59,450 bases of DNA, taken from assembly GCA_017417045.1 (NCBI GenBank), contig JAFPZZ010000037.1, forward strand, positions 1 to 59,450, given 5' to 3'. Shown here one piece after another: positions 9,137-16,511 of the stretch (its first letter is position 1; each line of letters opens with the position of its first letter). The notes under the pieces were generated by a model that did not search any database, had not been told where the DNA came from, and saw only the letters and a list, made by a program, of their open reading frames with translations. Source of the stretch: Bacillota bacterium (GTDB taxonomy: Bacteria > Bacillota > Clostridia > Peptostreptococcales > Anaerovoracaceae). Both the position numbers and the translations under genes were made by a program.

Positions 9137-9153
9137 GATCAGATCTCCTTTTT
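9122..9153. terminator. Bidirectional terminator containing both converging stop codons
   Basis: AAAAAGGAGATCT (9122-9134) and its exact complement AGATCTCCTTTTT (9141-9153) form a 13-bp perfect stem with a 6-nt loop. Read either way the stem ends in a T5 tract. The MFS stop TAA (9134-9136) and the nitrilase stop TGA (9139-9141 on the minus strand) both fall at or in the loop. Confidence 0.88.
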
Positions 9154-11046
9154 ATTCTCTATCTTCCATAGCACAGTTGCCAGTTCTTCTTTCGTGATCG
9201 GGAGCCCTCCCATGAAGCGATGCTGTTTACCGGGTTTTATAAGGCCGCTTTTCACAGCAAAGCGTATCTTGTCGAGATCGTGGCTGTTCCAAAGATCATA
9301 GAGATATGTTTGCTCTGTGTCTAGCTTATCAGCCAGCGCAGCATACTCTTTAGCATACAATCGCGCGTTCAGTGTTTGACTAGTCCCGACATTTCCGAGA
9401 TCGAGTTTAACTACAGATAGTCCTTGGTCATCCTTTTCGTTTGCCGCTAGCCCATGCAAATTGACAGGCGCGCCTGTTTCTGGATCAAAACATCCGCAGG
9501 GCAGTGGATCCGCCGCATAGCTGACAGTTGCAAAAAGTCTCTTTTGTGGGCCATCTGTTCCTGTCGTTGTAGCTGTTATCAATCCCATGCCGTCACGGTC
9601 TACGTATGGGAGGAGACGGCAAGTCCTGTACCATCTATTGCCTGATGTGCAGGCGTCATGGAGAATAAAACTGCATCCTTTTGCAGCGTAATACCGAGCG
9701 ATCTCGGGTTCGGAATGTCCGTCCATGCACACGATGACCCCGGCTTTTCCCCAGGGAGTATCTATGATCAAAGGCTCTGTTCCCGGTTCGCACCAGTAAT
9801 TTTCCTCTCCATGTGGAGATATCTTTCTGTAGGTGTATTGTCTGCCGTCGGGACAGATTACAGCCATGCTGTTGTAGATATATTCTCCACTCCTCTCTGC
9901 GAGGCCAAAACATATATACATGCTGTATTTTTTAGCATATTCTGCAATGCAATCAGAAGAGGGCCCTGGCACGGTCTCCGCAAGCCTTTCGTGCATAGAC
10001 GGTTCTCCTGGCGCTGGATCGATATGCTTATATCCTTGGAGTATCGTCTCCGGAAACATCAGTATATCTACGTTTTTTTTGGCTGCCTCCTCTATATAGC
10101 CTGTCATCATAGCAAGATTGGCCTGTACGTCGCCCCACTTTGCGGTGGTCTTTACCAATCCCACAACAGGTCCGTCAGCGCTGCGTTTCGCCTCGTATTT
10201 GATGCCGTTCAGCTGATCCTCTGCGATACGTTTATAAAAGTCTGCAAAAAGCCTTGGAACAAAATTATTCTCTAGAGCGATCGCTCCCTCGGGAATAGAT
10301 TCGTTACTGATCTCACCGTAATAGAGCCTCTCGTCAGTACTAGTAATATCGCCAATAAGATATTTGGTTTCTACATTCCAATTCTGCGGCTCGGCGGCGC
10401 AACTTCCACCGGGGAAGCCATCATCGCAGCGGTTCGCAAATACTACCCTGACCGCATCCCGGGCGCTTATAGAATCTATCCTGTTCTTTATGTACCAGTA
10501 CCAGCTCTTTGAGTTGTTGCTGACGTTCCTAGCAGTCGCGCTTACACTGATCACGATATTTGTCCCATAGCCTATCATGATTCTTTCCGTCTCAGGATAC
10601 TCGAGGATGTCCTCTCCGACACCCACTCCGATTTTTCCCCAGGGTGTGTCTATGAGTCCTATGCAGTTTCCTGCTTCAGCCCATGGAAGCTTTTCAGTCT
10701 GAACTCTGCGTATCGTACTGATATCTCCAGATGGGGCGCATATGTAGGCGGAATCATACAGTTTATTGTCATCGATTTCCGTGTCTCCATAAATGATCCA
10801 TATTCCTAATCTTTCTGCCAGAGCAGAGAAATGAGTAGATGTTTTTCCACCAATTGATTCTACTTCCGACACGCATGGAATATCTTCGGGCCTACTTCCT
10901 GACACGGATAGTTCAGGAAATACGATGAGCTTAACACCCGCCGCAGCTGCATCCCATATAAACCTTTCCATTTTGCTAATATTTCCGTCTCGGTTCCCTA
11001 TTTCGGAAGCGAAATTAACAATCCCTATACAAAAATTCCTCATCAT
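9139..11046 (-). CDS. Tandem nitrilase-superfamily protein: degenerate domain 1 plus intact domain 2
   Basis: Carbon-nitrogen hydrolase, expected to cleave an amide, carbamoyl or nitrile bond. Two complete nitrilase folds are fused in 635 aa, twice the usual length. Domain 2 (about 293-560) has the full triad: Glu333 in FPE, Lys408 in YRK, Cys440 in GVIVCMD. Domain 1 (about 1-275) keeps Glu45 (FPE) and Lys119 (TEK) but has Gly144 exactly where the nucleophile should be (GVGVGED), so it should be inactive and may bind ligand or the partner domain. The C-terminal 60 residues look like an added helical tail. AAGGAG lies 7 nt before the first of two tandem ATGs. It converges on the MFS gene at a shared terminator and shares the island's AT-rich composition. 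It could be glutamine-amidotransferase-like, but no synthetase domain is seen. Confidence 0.85.
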   Translation of the reverse strand: MMRNFCIGIVNFASEIGNRDGNISKMERFIWDAAAAGVKLIVFPELSVSGSRPEDIPCVSEVESIGGKTSTHFSALAERLGIWIIYGDTEIDDNKLYDSAYICAPSGDISTIRRVQTEKLPWAEAGNCIGLIDTPWGKIGVGVGEDILEYPETERIMIGYGTNIVISVSATARNVSNNSKSWYWYIKNRIDSISARDAVRVVFANRCDDGFPGGSCAAEPQNWNVETKYLIGDITSTDERLYYGEISNESIPEGAIALENNFVPRLFADFYKRIAEDQLNGIKYEAKRSADGPVVGLVKTTAKWGDVQANLAMMTGYIEEAAKKNVDILMFPETILQGYKHIDPAPGEPSMHERLAETVPGPSSDCIAEYAKKYSMYICFGLAERSGEYIYNSMAVICPDGRQYTYRKISPHGEENYWCEPGTEPLIIDTPWGKAGVIVCMDGHSEPEIARYYAAKGCSFILHDACTSGNRWYRTCRLLPYVDRDGMGLITATTTGTDGPQKRLFATVSYAADPLPCGCFDPETGAPVNLHGLAANEKDDQGLSVVKLDLGNVGTSQTLNARLYAKEYAALADKLDTEQTYLYDLWNSHDLDKIRFAVKSGLIKPGKQHRFMGGLPITKEELATVLWKIENKKEI

Positions 11047-11148
11047 TTATCATCTCCTTAAAGAAAGTGACTAACCTCCATATTCATGTTAAGCCATTCG
11101 GGAGCTATGACTCAATAACGTGTTTTTTAACTGTGACAGGAGGTATTA

Positions 11149-11343
11149 ATGCGAATTTTATCATTAACTCATAGTGTTATGCATATTGCGTATTATCGGT
11201 GTTTTGAGATGAAGAGGCGGCAGGCTGAAGGATCCTCTGCAATTCGAACTCTTGGTATGCTATTAACACCGTTATTATGCTACAATCATACTATGAGCCG
11301 GACAAAGCCTTCCGGCGAAGGAGGATCAAGTAATGAGAGTTGA
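11149..11343 (+). CDS. Possible 64-aa ORF with a strong ribosome-binding site
   Basis: A CAGGAGGT element lies 5 nt before ATG 11149, the best Shine-Dalgarno match in the gap between the nitrilase and pepT genes. The predicted product resembles nothing I know, has mixed composition and runs 11 nt into pepT. Downstream of about codon 40 it overlaps the pepT promoter and leader. It may be a remnant of a gene cut at the island edge, or chance. Low confidence. Confidence 0.2.
   Translation: MRILSLTHSVMHIAYYRCFEMKRRQAEGSSAIRTLGMLLTPLLCYNHTMSRTKPSGEGGSSNES
11278..11286 (+). promoter_or_regulatory. Extended -10 promoter of pepT
   Basis: TGC followed by TACAAT (11281-11286) is an extended -10 element 46 nt before the pepT start. 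No good -35 is present at the right distance, as is usual for extended -10 promoters. Confidence 0.45.
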
Positions 11344-12538
11344 AGAAAGATTTCTGAAATACGTTTCCTTTGGCACCAATTCGGACGAGAACAGCGTGAG
11401 CTGCCCGTCCACCATGTGCCAGAAGGAGCTTACGGCATACCTGGAAGAGGAGATGAAGGCCGTAGGGCTCAGCGGCGTAAAGAACGACGGGACAGGCTAC
11501 GTCTACGGCATACTTCCTGCCAGCAAGGGCTGCGAGGACCGCACGCCCATAGGCTTCGTCGCACACATCGATACCAGCGGCGAGGTTCCCGGAGATAATA
11601 TCAAGCCCCGCGTCATCGAGTATGAAGGCGGCGATATCGACCTCGGAGGCGGAGTGGTAACTACCAGGAAGGTCTTCCCGTACCTGGACCTCTACAAGGG
11701 CCAGCATCTGATCATAACCGATGGCACCACGCTTCTCGGAGCGGACGACAAAGCCGGCATAGCCGAGATAATGACCGCGATAGAGGATCTGATCGCTCAT
11801 CCCGAGATCGAGCACGGGACCATATACGTCTGCTTCAACCCCGACGAGGAGATAGGAAGGGGCATGGAGAGGGTGGACCTCTCTTACTTCAAGCCAGAAT
11901 ACGCCTACACCGTCGACGGCGGCAGGCTCGGCGAGCTCGAGTACGAGTGCTTCAACGCCGCGGCGGCCAAGATCCACATCAAAGGCGTCAGCATACATCC
12001 GGGTTCCTCCAAGAACAAGATGAAGAACGCAGTCCTTATAGCGAACGAATACATAAATATGCTGCCTCCGGCGGAGACCCCGTCCCACACCGAGATGTAC
12101 GAGGGCTTCTACCACGTGAACAACGTGGAAGCCAGCACCATAGGCGCGAAGCTCGTGATGATAATCCGCGACCACGACAGGACTAAGTTCGAGGCCAGGA
12201 AGGAATTCGTCCTCGGCATCGGGGAGTATCTCAACAAAAAGTACGGTGATGGGACCGTCACCACCGAGCTCAGCGACACGTACTACAACATGCGCGAAAA
12301 GCTCGAGGACAAGATGTATATCGTCGAGAAGGCCGAGAAGGCCATGAGGGAGCTTGGGATAGAGCCCATCTCCGTTCCCATCAGGGGCGGCACAGACGGC
12401 GCGGCGCTCTCATTCATGGGGCTTCCCTGCCCGAACCTCTCCACCGGCGGCGAGAACTGCCACGGCGTGCACGAGTTCGTCGCGATCGAATCCATGGAGA
12501 AGATGGTAGAAGTCATCAAAAAGATTGCTCAGGGCTAG
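11333..12538 (+). CDS. pepT: Peptidase T (tripeptide aminopeptidase), M20B family
   Basis: Cytosolic di-zinc enzyme that removes the N-terminal residue from tripeptides. Metal-binding and catalytic blocks are all visible: AHIDTSGE (first His and Asp), GADDKAG (bridging Asp), PDEEIGRG (catalytic and metal Glu), TVDGG, and ENCHGVHE at the C-terminus. Its 401 aa match the family. The ATG has GGAGG at suitable spacing. The pyrophosphatase gene follows after 27 nt with no terminator between, so the two are probably co-transcribed. Return to GC-rich, AGG/ATA-rich codons marks the end of the island. Confidence 0.95.
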   Translation: MRVEERFLKYVSFGTNSDENSVSCPSTMCQKELTAYLEEEMKAVGLSGVKNDGTGYVYGILPASKGCEDRTPIGFVAHIDTSGEVPGDNIKPRVIEYEGGDIDLGGGVVTTRKVFPYLDLYKGQHLIITDGTTLLGADDKAGIAEIMTAIEDLIAHPEIEHGTIYVCFNPDEEIGRGMERVDLSYFKPEYAYTVDGGRLGELEYECFNAAAAKIHIKGVSIHPGSSKNKMKNAVLIANEYINMLPPAETPSHTEMYEGFYHVNNVEASTIGAKLVMIIRDHDRTKFEARKEFVLGIGEYLNKKYGDGTVTTELSDTYYNMREKLEDKMYIVEKAEKAMRELGIEPISVPIRGGTDGAALSFMGLPCPNLSTGGENCHGVHEFVAIESMEKMVEVIKKIAQG

Positions 12539-12565
12539 CATGCGGCGCGGCCGCCACACAGCAAG

Positions 12566-14230
12566 ATGAACAGCAAAAGCGACACCTACATAATAGGACA
12601 TATCAATCCGGACACGGACGCCATATGCGCGGCGATAGCCTACGCTGAGCTCAGGAACAAGCTCGGTCTGGGCACCAACATCGCCCTCAGGGCTGGAGAG
12701 CTCAGCGAGGAGACCAAATGGGTCCTGAGCCACTTCGGGGTGGAAGAGCCCTTATTCATGGAGAGCATAGCACCGCAGCTCTCCGACGTTGAGCTGCAGA
12801 AGATCGAGGGGCTGCCCCCGGAGGCGACGATCAAGGACGCCATGCAGCTCATGAAGGCGCAGGACGTCAGCACGCTGCCGGTACTGAGCCCCGACAACAA
12901 GCTCGTCGGCATCATAGGCCTCAAGGACCTCGCGATCAACTACATCGACAGCTTCGATACCCACGCCCTGTCAAACTCCAACACGCCCTTTGAGAATATC
13001 GCCCACGCGCTCAAAGGAACGCTGATATACGAGGGCAGGGGCAAGGCCAGGAGCGGAAGCCGGATAATGGTCGGCGCGGGAAACGACGAGGCCATCAGGG
13101 CCATTATCAAAGAAGCCGACATAGTGATAGTCTCCAACCGAAGGCACACCATGAGGGCCGTCATAGAGGCCGGGGCCGACTGCATGATAGTCTGCCTCGA
13201 CACCGCGATACCGGACGACGTCCTCGAGATGGCCAAGGAGCATCAGTGCGCCGTCATTTCCACCTATTTCGACAGCTATAAGGCGTCGTATTTCATCAAT
13301 CAGGCCGTGCCGGTGAGCCATTATATGATAAGCAAGAAGCTCAGGCTCTTCCACATGTCGAACTACACGGACGACGTAGTGGCCGAGATGAATAAGACGA
13401 GGCACAACTTCTTCCCGGTGCTTGACGACGAGGGAACTTACAAGGGCTTCATAAGCAGGTACCAGCACCTCAGCCACGCCAAGCGCAGGCTCATACTCGT
13501 GGACCACAACGAGAGGTCGCAGTGCATACAGGGCTGGGAGAACGCCGAGATACTGGAGATCGTGGACCACCACAGGGTCGGCGGCATCCAGACCATGACG
13601 CCCATATTCTTCAGGAACGAGCCGGTCGGAAGCACCTCGACCATCATCAGCGAGATGTTCAAGGAGGAGGGCATAGTCCCCGACAGGAAGACGGCTGGAC
13701 TCATGTGCTGCGCCATCATCTCCGATACGCTGCTCTTCAGGAGCCCGACCTGCTCTGAGCTCGACAGGGAGCATGCGAAGGAGCTCGCGGCGTTAGCTGA
13801 CGAGGACATGTTCGCTATGGCTGAGGCCATGTTCGAGGCGGGCGAGAAGCTCGACGGCATGGAGGGAGAGGACCTGCTCGGAAGGGACTTCAAGGTCTAC
13901 TCGGCCTACGGCATCGACTTCGGAGTCGCCCAGAGCACCTGCATAAGCAAGCGGACCATAGAGCAGGCGGAGAAACTCACCGCCCCCGTGATCAACAGCT
14001 TCCGAGTAAACAGGGACCTTCGCTACATGTTCTATCTCGTTACGGACGTGAGGCAGGAATCCAGCTACGTGTTCTGCGCGGGCGAGGGGGCCGGCCAGCT
14101 CGTAAGGAGCGCCTTCGGCCTCGGAGAGGAGTCCGAGGGAGAGATCTTTCTCAAGGGCGTCGTCTCGAGAAAGAAGCAGTTCATTCCGGCTGTGCTCGAG
14201 GCCCTGCAGGCCCAGTCGAGCGGCAGATGA
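12566..14230 (+). CDS. ppaC: CBS/DRTGG-regulated manganese-dependent inorganic pyrophosphatase (family II)
   Basis: Hydrolyses pyrophosphate to phosphate. The DHH domain has GHINPDTDAI (His12, Asp16, Asp18), DHN (313-315) and DHH (334-336); the C-terminal DHHA2 domain has the SRKKQ phosphate-binding stretch. Between the first motif and DHN are inserted a CBS domain (about 75-130), a DRTGG domain (about 140-250) and a second CBS (about 250-305). This regulated arrangement is known to respond to adenine nucleotides and diadenosine polyphosphates. Length 554 aa fits that subtype. No clear Shine-Dalgarno precedes ATG 12566, so coupling to pepT translation is possible. A strong terminator follows. 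Confidence 0.93.
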   Translation: MNSKSDTYIIGHINPDTDAICAAIAYAELRNKLGLGTNIALRAGELSEETKWVLSHFGVEEPLFMESIAPQLSDVELQKIEGLPPEATIKDAMQLMKAQDVSTLPVLSPDNKLVGIIGLKDLAINYIDSFDTHALSNSNTPFENIAHALKGTLIYEGRGKARSGSRIMVGAGNDEAIRAIIKEADIVIVSNRRHTMRAVIEAGADCMIVCLDTAIPDDVLEMAKEHQCAVISTYFDSYKASYFINQAVPVSHYMISKKLRLFHMSNYTDDVVAEMNKTRHNFFPVLDDEGTYKGFISRYQHLSHAKRRLILVDHNERSQCIQGWENAEILEIVDHHRVGGIQTMTPIFFRNEPVGSTSTIISEMFKEEGIVPDRKTAGLMCCAIISDTLLFRSPTCSELDREHAKELAALADEDMFAMAEAMFEAGEKLDGMEGEDLLGRDFKVYSAYGIDFGVAQSTCISKRTIEQAEKLTAPVINSFRVNRDLRYMFYLVTDVRQESSYVFCAGEGAGQLVRSAFGLGEESEGEIFLKGVVSRKKQFIPAVLEALQAQSSGR

Positions 14231-14263
14231 AAAGCTTCGCAAAACAGGGATCATGGATTGTAA

Positions 14264-14298
14264 AAGAGCGCTCTTCCGAAAGGAAGAGCGCTCTTCTT
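14264..14298 (+). terminator. Terminator of pepT-ppaC
   Basis: A 14-bp perfect stem (arms 14264-14277 and 14282-14295) is closed by a GAAA tetraloop and followed by a short pyrimidine-rich tract. It is the first hairpin of a tandem pair; the second belongs to a repeated family. Confidence 0.85.
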
Positions 14299-14299
14299 G

Positions 14300-14340
14300 T
14301 CTAGGTAACACCCCGCGTCAGACACGGGGTCGTTTTTTTT
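14300..14340 (+). repeat. Terminator-associated repeat, copy 1
   Basis: Reads TCTAGGTAACACCCCGCGTC, then a complementary CGGGGT arm and TTTTTTTT. The stem is ACCCCG/CGGGGT. Near-identical elements occur at 38850-38890 and 57570-57610, each immediately after the T-tract of another terminator. Confidence 0.75.
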
Positions 14341-14464
14341 GATATATCCCGCGCCTTAGGCGGACAGACAGATGTTTTCCCCGATCCCACCCTCGTCTTC
14401 AGGCCTGTGTCCGGTAGTAAATGTAAGCCTTAAATATGCATTCGTGCGTTGTCGGGGCATAAAT

Positions 14465-14525
14465 CATGCTTGGGGATTCGAACCCCGGACGCGCCCCCGC
14501 GCCGACCATCTGAGCGATCCGAAGA
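14465..14525 (-). pseudogene. tRNA-like remnant (T-arm and D-arm-like parts, anticodon arm missing)
   Basis: On the minus strand a perfect T-arm (GGGG-TTCGAAT-CCCC, 14472-14486) is preceded by a D-arm-like stretch GCTCAGATGGTCGGCG. Only about 12 nt separate the two, where a working tRNA needs a variable loop plus a 17-nt anticodon arm. The flanks do not make a matching acceptor stem and no CCA follows. It may be a decayed tRNA or an old attachment site, or chance. The rest of 14341-14586 shows no gene. Confidence 0.4.
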
Positions 14526-14586
14526 TCATGCAGTCTTGCGCCGCTGCTGGCGTGACGCACGCTCCCGAAGACTAACGACTATTTTT

Positions 14587-15042
14587 CTATTGTATCAGCT
14601 CCGCCTGCCAGTTGGTCTGCTGTATCAGGTTGTCGACTATCCGAAGCTCCTTGGACAGTTCGTCGGCCTTCTTCTGATACTCGGCGGCCTTAACTACGGG
14701 GACTATCTTGATCTCGGTCCCTCTGGCCCTGTACGTGCTCTGGCTCGCGGAGTAGATTATGTCCCTGTAAGCGGAGAGCCTGAGCTTGAGCACGTCCTTT
14801 TTGGCTATCAGCTCCGTTAGGCTGACCCCGTCTATCTTCGTGGCGCAGTTGGTTACGTTGATCGCCGCGATGAGCTTTTCGAGCCTTTCAAGGCAGGCGT
14901 CGAGCTCCTTCGCGAGCGCCTTCGGGTCCTCGGAGGGCTTTTCTCCCTCCTGCACCAGAGAGTTATTCTGTATCCTTACCCTGAGCTGTTCTATCCTGGT
15001 ATTGAGATCCGCTCTCTCCTGGAGCGCTTCCGCGAGTTTCAT
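14587..15042 (-). CDS. DIP1984 family coiled-coil protein, function unknown
   Basis: A 151-aa soluble, highly charged, mostly helical protein beginning MKLAEALQERADLN. The pattern of an N-terminal ERADLN helix, RIQNN and a later hydrophobic LTELIAKKDVLKLRL helix matches the family named after Corynebacterium DIP1984; its role is not established. ATG 15042 is chosen over a longer frame because AGGAGG lies 5 nt upstream and the family begins here. It lies 53 nt after the PTS EIIC gene on the same strand and may share its transcript. Confidence 0.75.
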   Translation of the reverse strand: MKLAEALQERADLNTRIEQLRVRIQNNSLVQEGEKPSEDPKALAKELDACLERLEKLIAAINVTNCATKIDGVSLTELIAKKDVLKLRLSAYRDIIYSASQSTYRARGTEIKIVPVVKAAEYQKKADELSKELRIVDNLIQQTNWQAELIQ

Positions 15043-15095
15043 CCTATCCTCCTTTTGGCCGGTCTTCAGTCCGGCGCTTAGTTCTGCGTGCAGTC

Positions 15096-16094
15096 CTACT
15101 TTATCTGCTTGTATCCGGCCTTCTTGAAGGCCTTCGATACAACGAAGCCCGCGAATGCTCCGCATACCGCCGCGATCGCGAGCGCTATGACGACTTTTTT
15201 GGCGGGATTGAAGGCGAAGGGAGCGAGCATGCCGGGGATGGGGGACGCCGTGCCGGGCGCGTCGCAGATTATGCCGAGAGCGGCGGCGCCGAGACCGGAA
15301 AGCCCTCCTCCCAGTAAGTTGCTTATGTATATGGGCAGAGGATTCTTGGTGACTATCTCCGCCTGCGTGAGGGGCTCGAGCATGACGGCTATGACGTTGC
15401 CGCCGTCGCCGAACCTGAGCTCCTTGAATATCATCCCGTTGGTGAAGCTTCCTCCGAAGCAGGCTATGCAGGCTATGCCCATAGGCAGGCCGGTCAGCTG
15501 CAGCATAGCGGTGAGTGCCATGGAGCTTAGAGGAGAGGTGCAGACTATCTTTATTATGCCTCCGAGCAGGAAGCCCATGACTATGGGAGACTGCATCGTG
15601 GCGGCGGTTATAGCGTTGCCGACGAGGCCTATGACCTCGCTTATGTACGGAGCTACGGTCTTGGCGATGAAATAGTAGCCTGCCCCGGAGAGCAGGGCGC
15701 CGAATATCTGATCAGTGCCGCTGGGGAGATACTTGGTGAGCTTGAGCACGAAATACATAGCGTAGGCAGCCAGAAATCCCGGGAGTATGCCGAAACCGCC
15801 GCAGACCATGCCTCCGACGACCGCGAAGACCGGATCCATGCCGAGTGCTATCCCGACCAGGATCGCGGAGGCGCAGCCGCTCAGGTTGCCCGCTAGGGCT
15901 CCCACCTCACCAAAAAAAGCGATCCCGGCAAAATCCCCTAGGATATGCCTGAATATCGCTTCGACCAAAAACGACGCCACTGCGGCGTTGGCAAGGCCTC
16001 CCATGGCCTTGTCCCCTTTTGGGAATTTCATGGAGAAAAGAGAGAATACCGCGAGAGTGGCGACGAGAGCGCCTATACCTTTAACGAATAACAT
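15096..16094 (-). CDS. Orphan PTS EIIC-type membrane transporter (PTS_EIIC_2 family)
   Basis: A 332-aa membrane protein with about 9-10 Gly/Ala-rich helices. Stretches such as GGMVCGGFGILPGF, SPIVMGFLLGG and CTSPLSSMALTAMLQLTG match the PTS EIIC_2 family. There is no EIIA or EIIB domain and no such gene beside it, so phosphorylation-coupled uptake cannot be assumed; it may act as a facilitator or a regulator. GGAG lies just before the ATG, and a near-consensus promoter sits 32 nt upstream. Substrate unknown. Confidence 0.8.
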   Translation of the reverse strand: MLFVKGIGALVATLAVFSLFSMKFPKGDKAMGGLANAAVASFLVEAIFRHILGDFAGIAFFGEVGALAGNLSGCASAILVGIALGMDPVFAVVGGMVCGGFGILPGFLAAYAMYFVLKLTKYLPSGTDQIFGALLSGAGYYFIAKTVAPYISEVIGLVGNAITAATMQSPIVMGFLLGGIIKIVCTSPLSSMALTAMLQLTGLPMGIACIACFGGSFTNGMIFKELRFGDGGNVIAVMLEPLTQAEIVTKNPLPIYISNLLGGGLSGLGAAALGIICDAPGTASPIPGMLAPFAFNPAKKVVIALAIAAVCGAFAGFVVSKAFKKAGYKQIK

Positions 16095-16125
16095 GAGTGC
16101 TCCTTTTTATATTATCCGATATCTT

Positions 16126-16154
16126 ATTATAGAATGACGCGATGCGCTTAACAA
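16126..16154 (-). promoter_or_regulatory. Sigma-A promoter of the EIIC gene
   Basis: On the minus strand TTGTTA (16154-16149) and a perfect TATAAT (16131-16126) are separated by 17 nt and lie just upstream of the EIIC start at 16094. Confidence 0.75.
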
Positions 16155-16163
16155 GAGGGAACT

Positions 16164-16226
16164 GTCCGCGTATCGGGGACTTTTGCGAAATTCTCTGAGC
16201 TTTAGTCCGCGTATCAGAGACTTTTG
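16164..16226 (+). repeat. Two 22-nt direct repeats upstream of the sdaAB leader
   Basis: 16164-16185 and 16205-16226 share GTCCGCGTATC followed by two variable bases and GACTTTTG, differing at two positions. Each copy contains a GTCC...GGAC or near-palindromic part. They lie in the gap between the divergent EIIC and sdaAB genes. They could be protein sites or an intergenic repeat. Confidence 0.6.
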
Positions 16227-16290
16227 TCTGCGGTTTGCGCCCTGACTTTTTGCCGAAAAAGCGTTTTTTCTGTCCGCAGGCGCCCGATTA

Positions 16291-16299
16291 TGTTATATT
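16291..16299 (+). promoter_or_regulatory. Extended -10 promoter for the sdaAB leader
   Basis: TGT plus TATATT (16294-16299) forms an extended -10. The expected transcription start, 7 nt on, is G16306, exactly the first base of the closing helix of the leader RNA. Confidence 0.55.
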
Positions 16300-16305
16300 A
16301 TCCTT

Positions 16306-16463
16306 GGCACGAGTCTGAGGTTGAAAGTCCAGGCCAGCTATGGGCGAAGGGACCCACGTAAGCGTACGCAGGAAGCGTGCGTGATCATGGCATAGCTTAG
16401 AAGTAAGTCCTCGGAAAATCCGGCAAAGGCGAGTGTGGGGTCAAAGACCTGGTCAGTCGTGCC
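16306..16463 (+). ncRNA. Candidate structured leader RNA / riboswitch-like element before sdaAB
   Basis: About 158 nt closed by a perfect 7-bp helix joining its two ends (GGCACGA 16306-16312 with TCGTGCC 16457-16463). Inside are a 7-bp helix AGCTATG/CATAGCT (16336-16342, 16391-16397) that encloses a hairpin CGTACGC-AGGAA-GCGTGCG (16363-16381), a GGTC-AAA-GACC hairpin (16439-16449), and a possible GAGG/CCTC long-range contact. The predicted transcription start coincides with its first base. It ends about 48 nt before the sdaAB start. It matches none of the riboswitch cores I know (glycine, SAM, TPP, c-di-GMP, ZTP, T-box), nor RNase P. A serine- or pyruvate-related sensor would be logical but is only a guess. 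Confidence 0.5.
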
Positions 16464-16511
16464 GTTTATTAAAGCTTTGTCTTGGAGTCTCCATAAAGGA
16501 AAGGATACAGC

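Noticed and set aside
9658..10275. 205-codon plus-strand frame inside the nitrilase gene
   Set aside because: The minus-strand frame shows two nitrilase domains with catalytic residues; the plus-strand frame has no motif.
12534..12553. Cluster of NheI, SphI and NotI recognition sites suggesting a cloning linker
   Set aside because: Natural GC-rich intergenic sequence can give it by chance; both flanking genes are intact and in native context, with no vector sequence.
14372..14820. Overlapping open frames of 67 and 123 codons at the tRNA-like relic
   Set aside because: They translate the T-arm antisense (RTPD-like residues) and the DIP1984 gene backwards; typical spurious products.
16306..16463. 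Leader RNA as RNase P RNA (contains GAAAGTCC after GAGG)
   Set aside because: The other conserved regions of RNase P RNA and its usual 350-400 nt length are absent.
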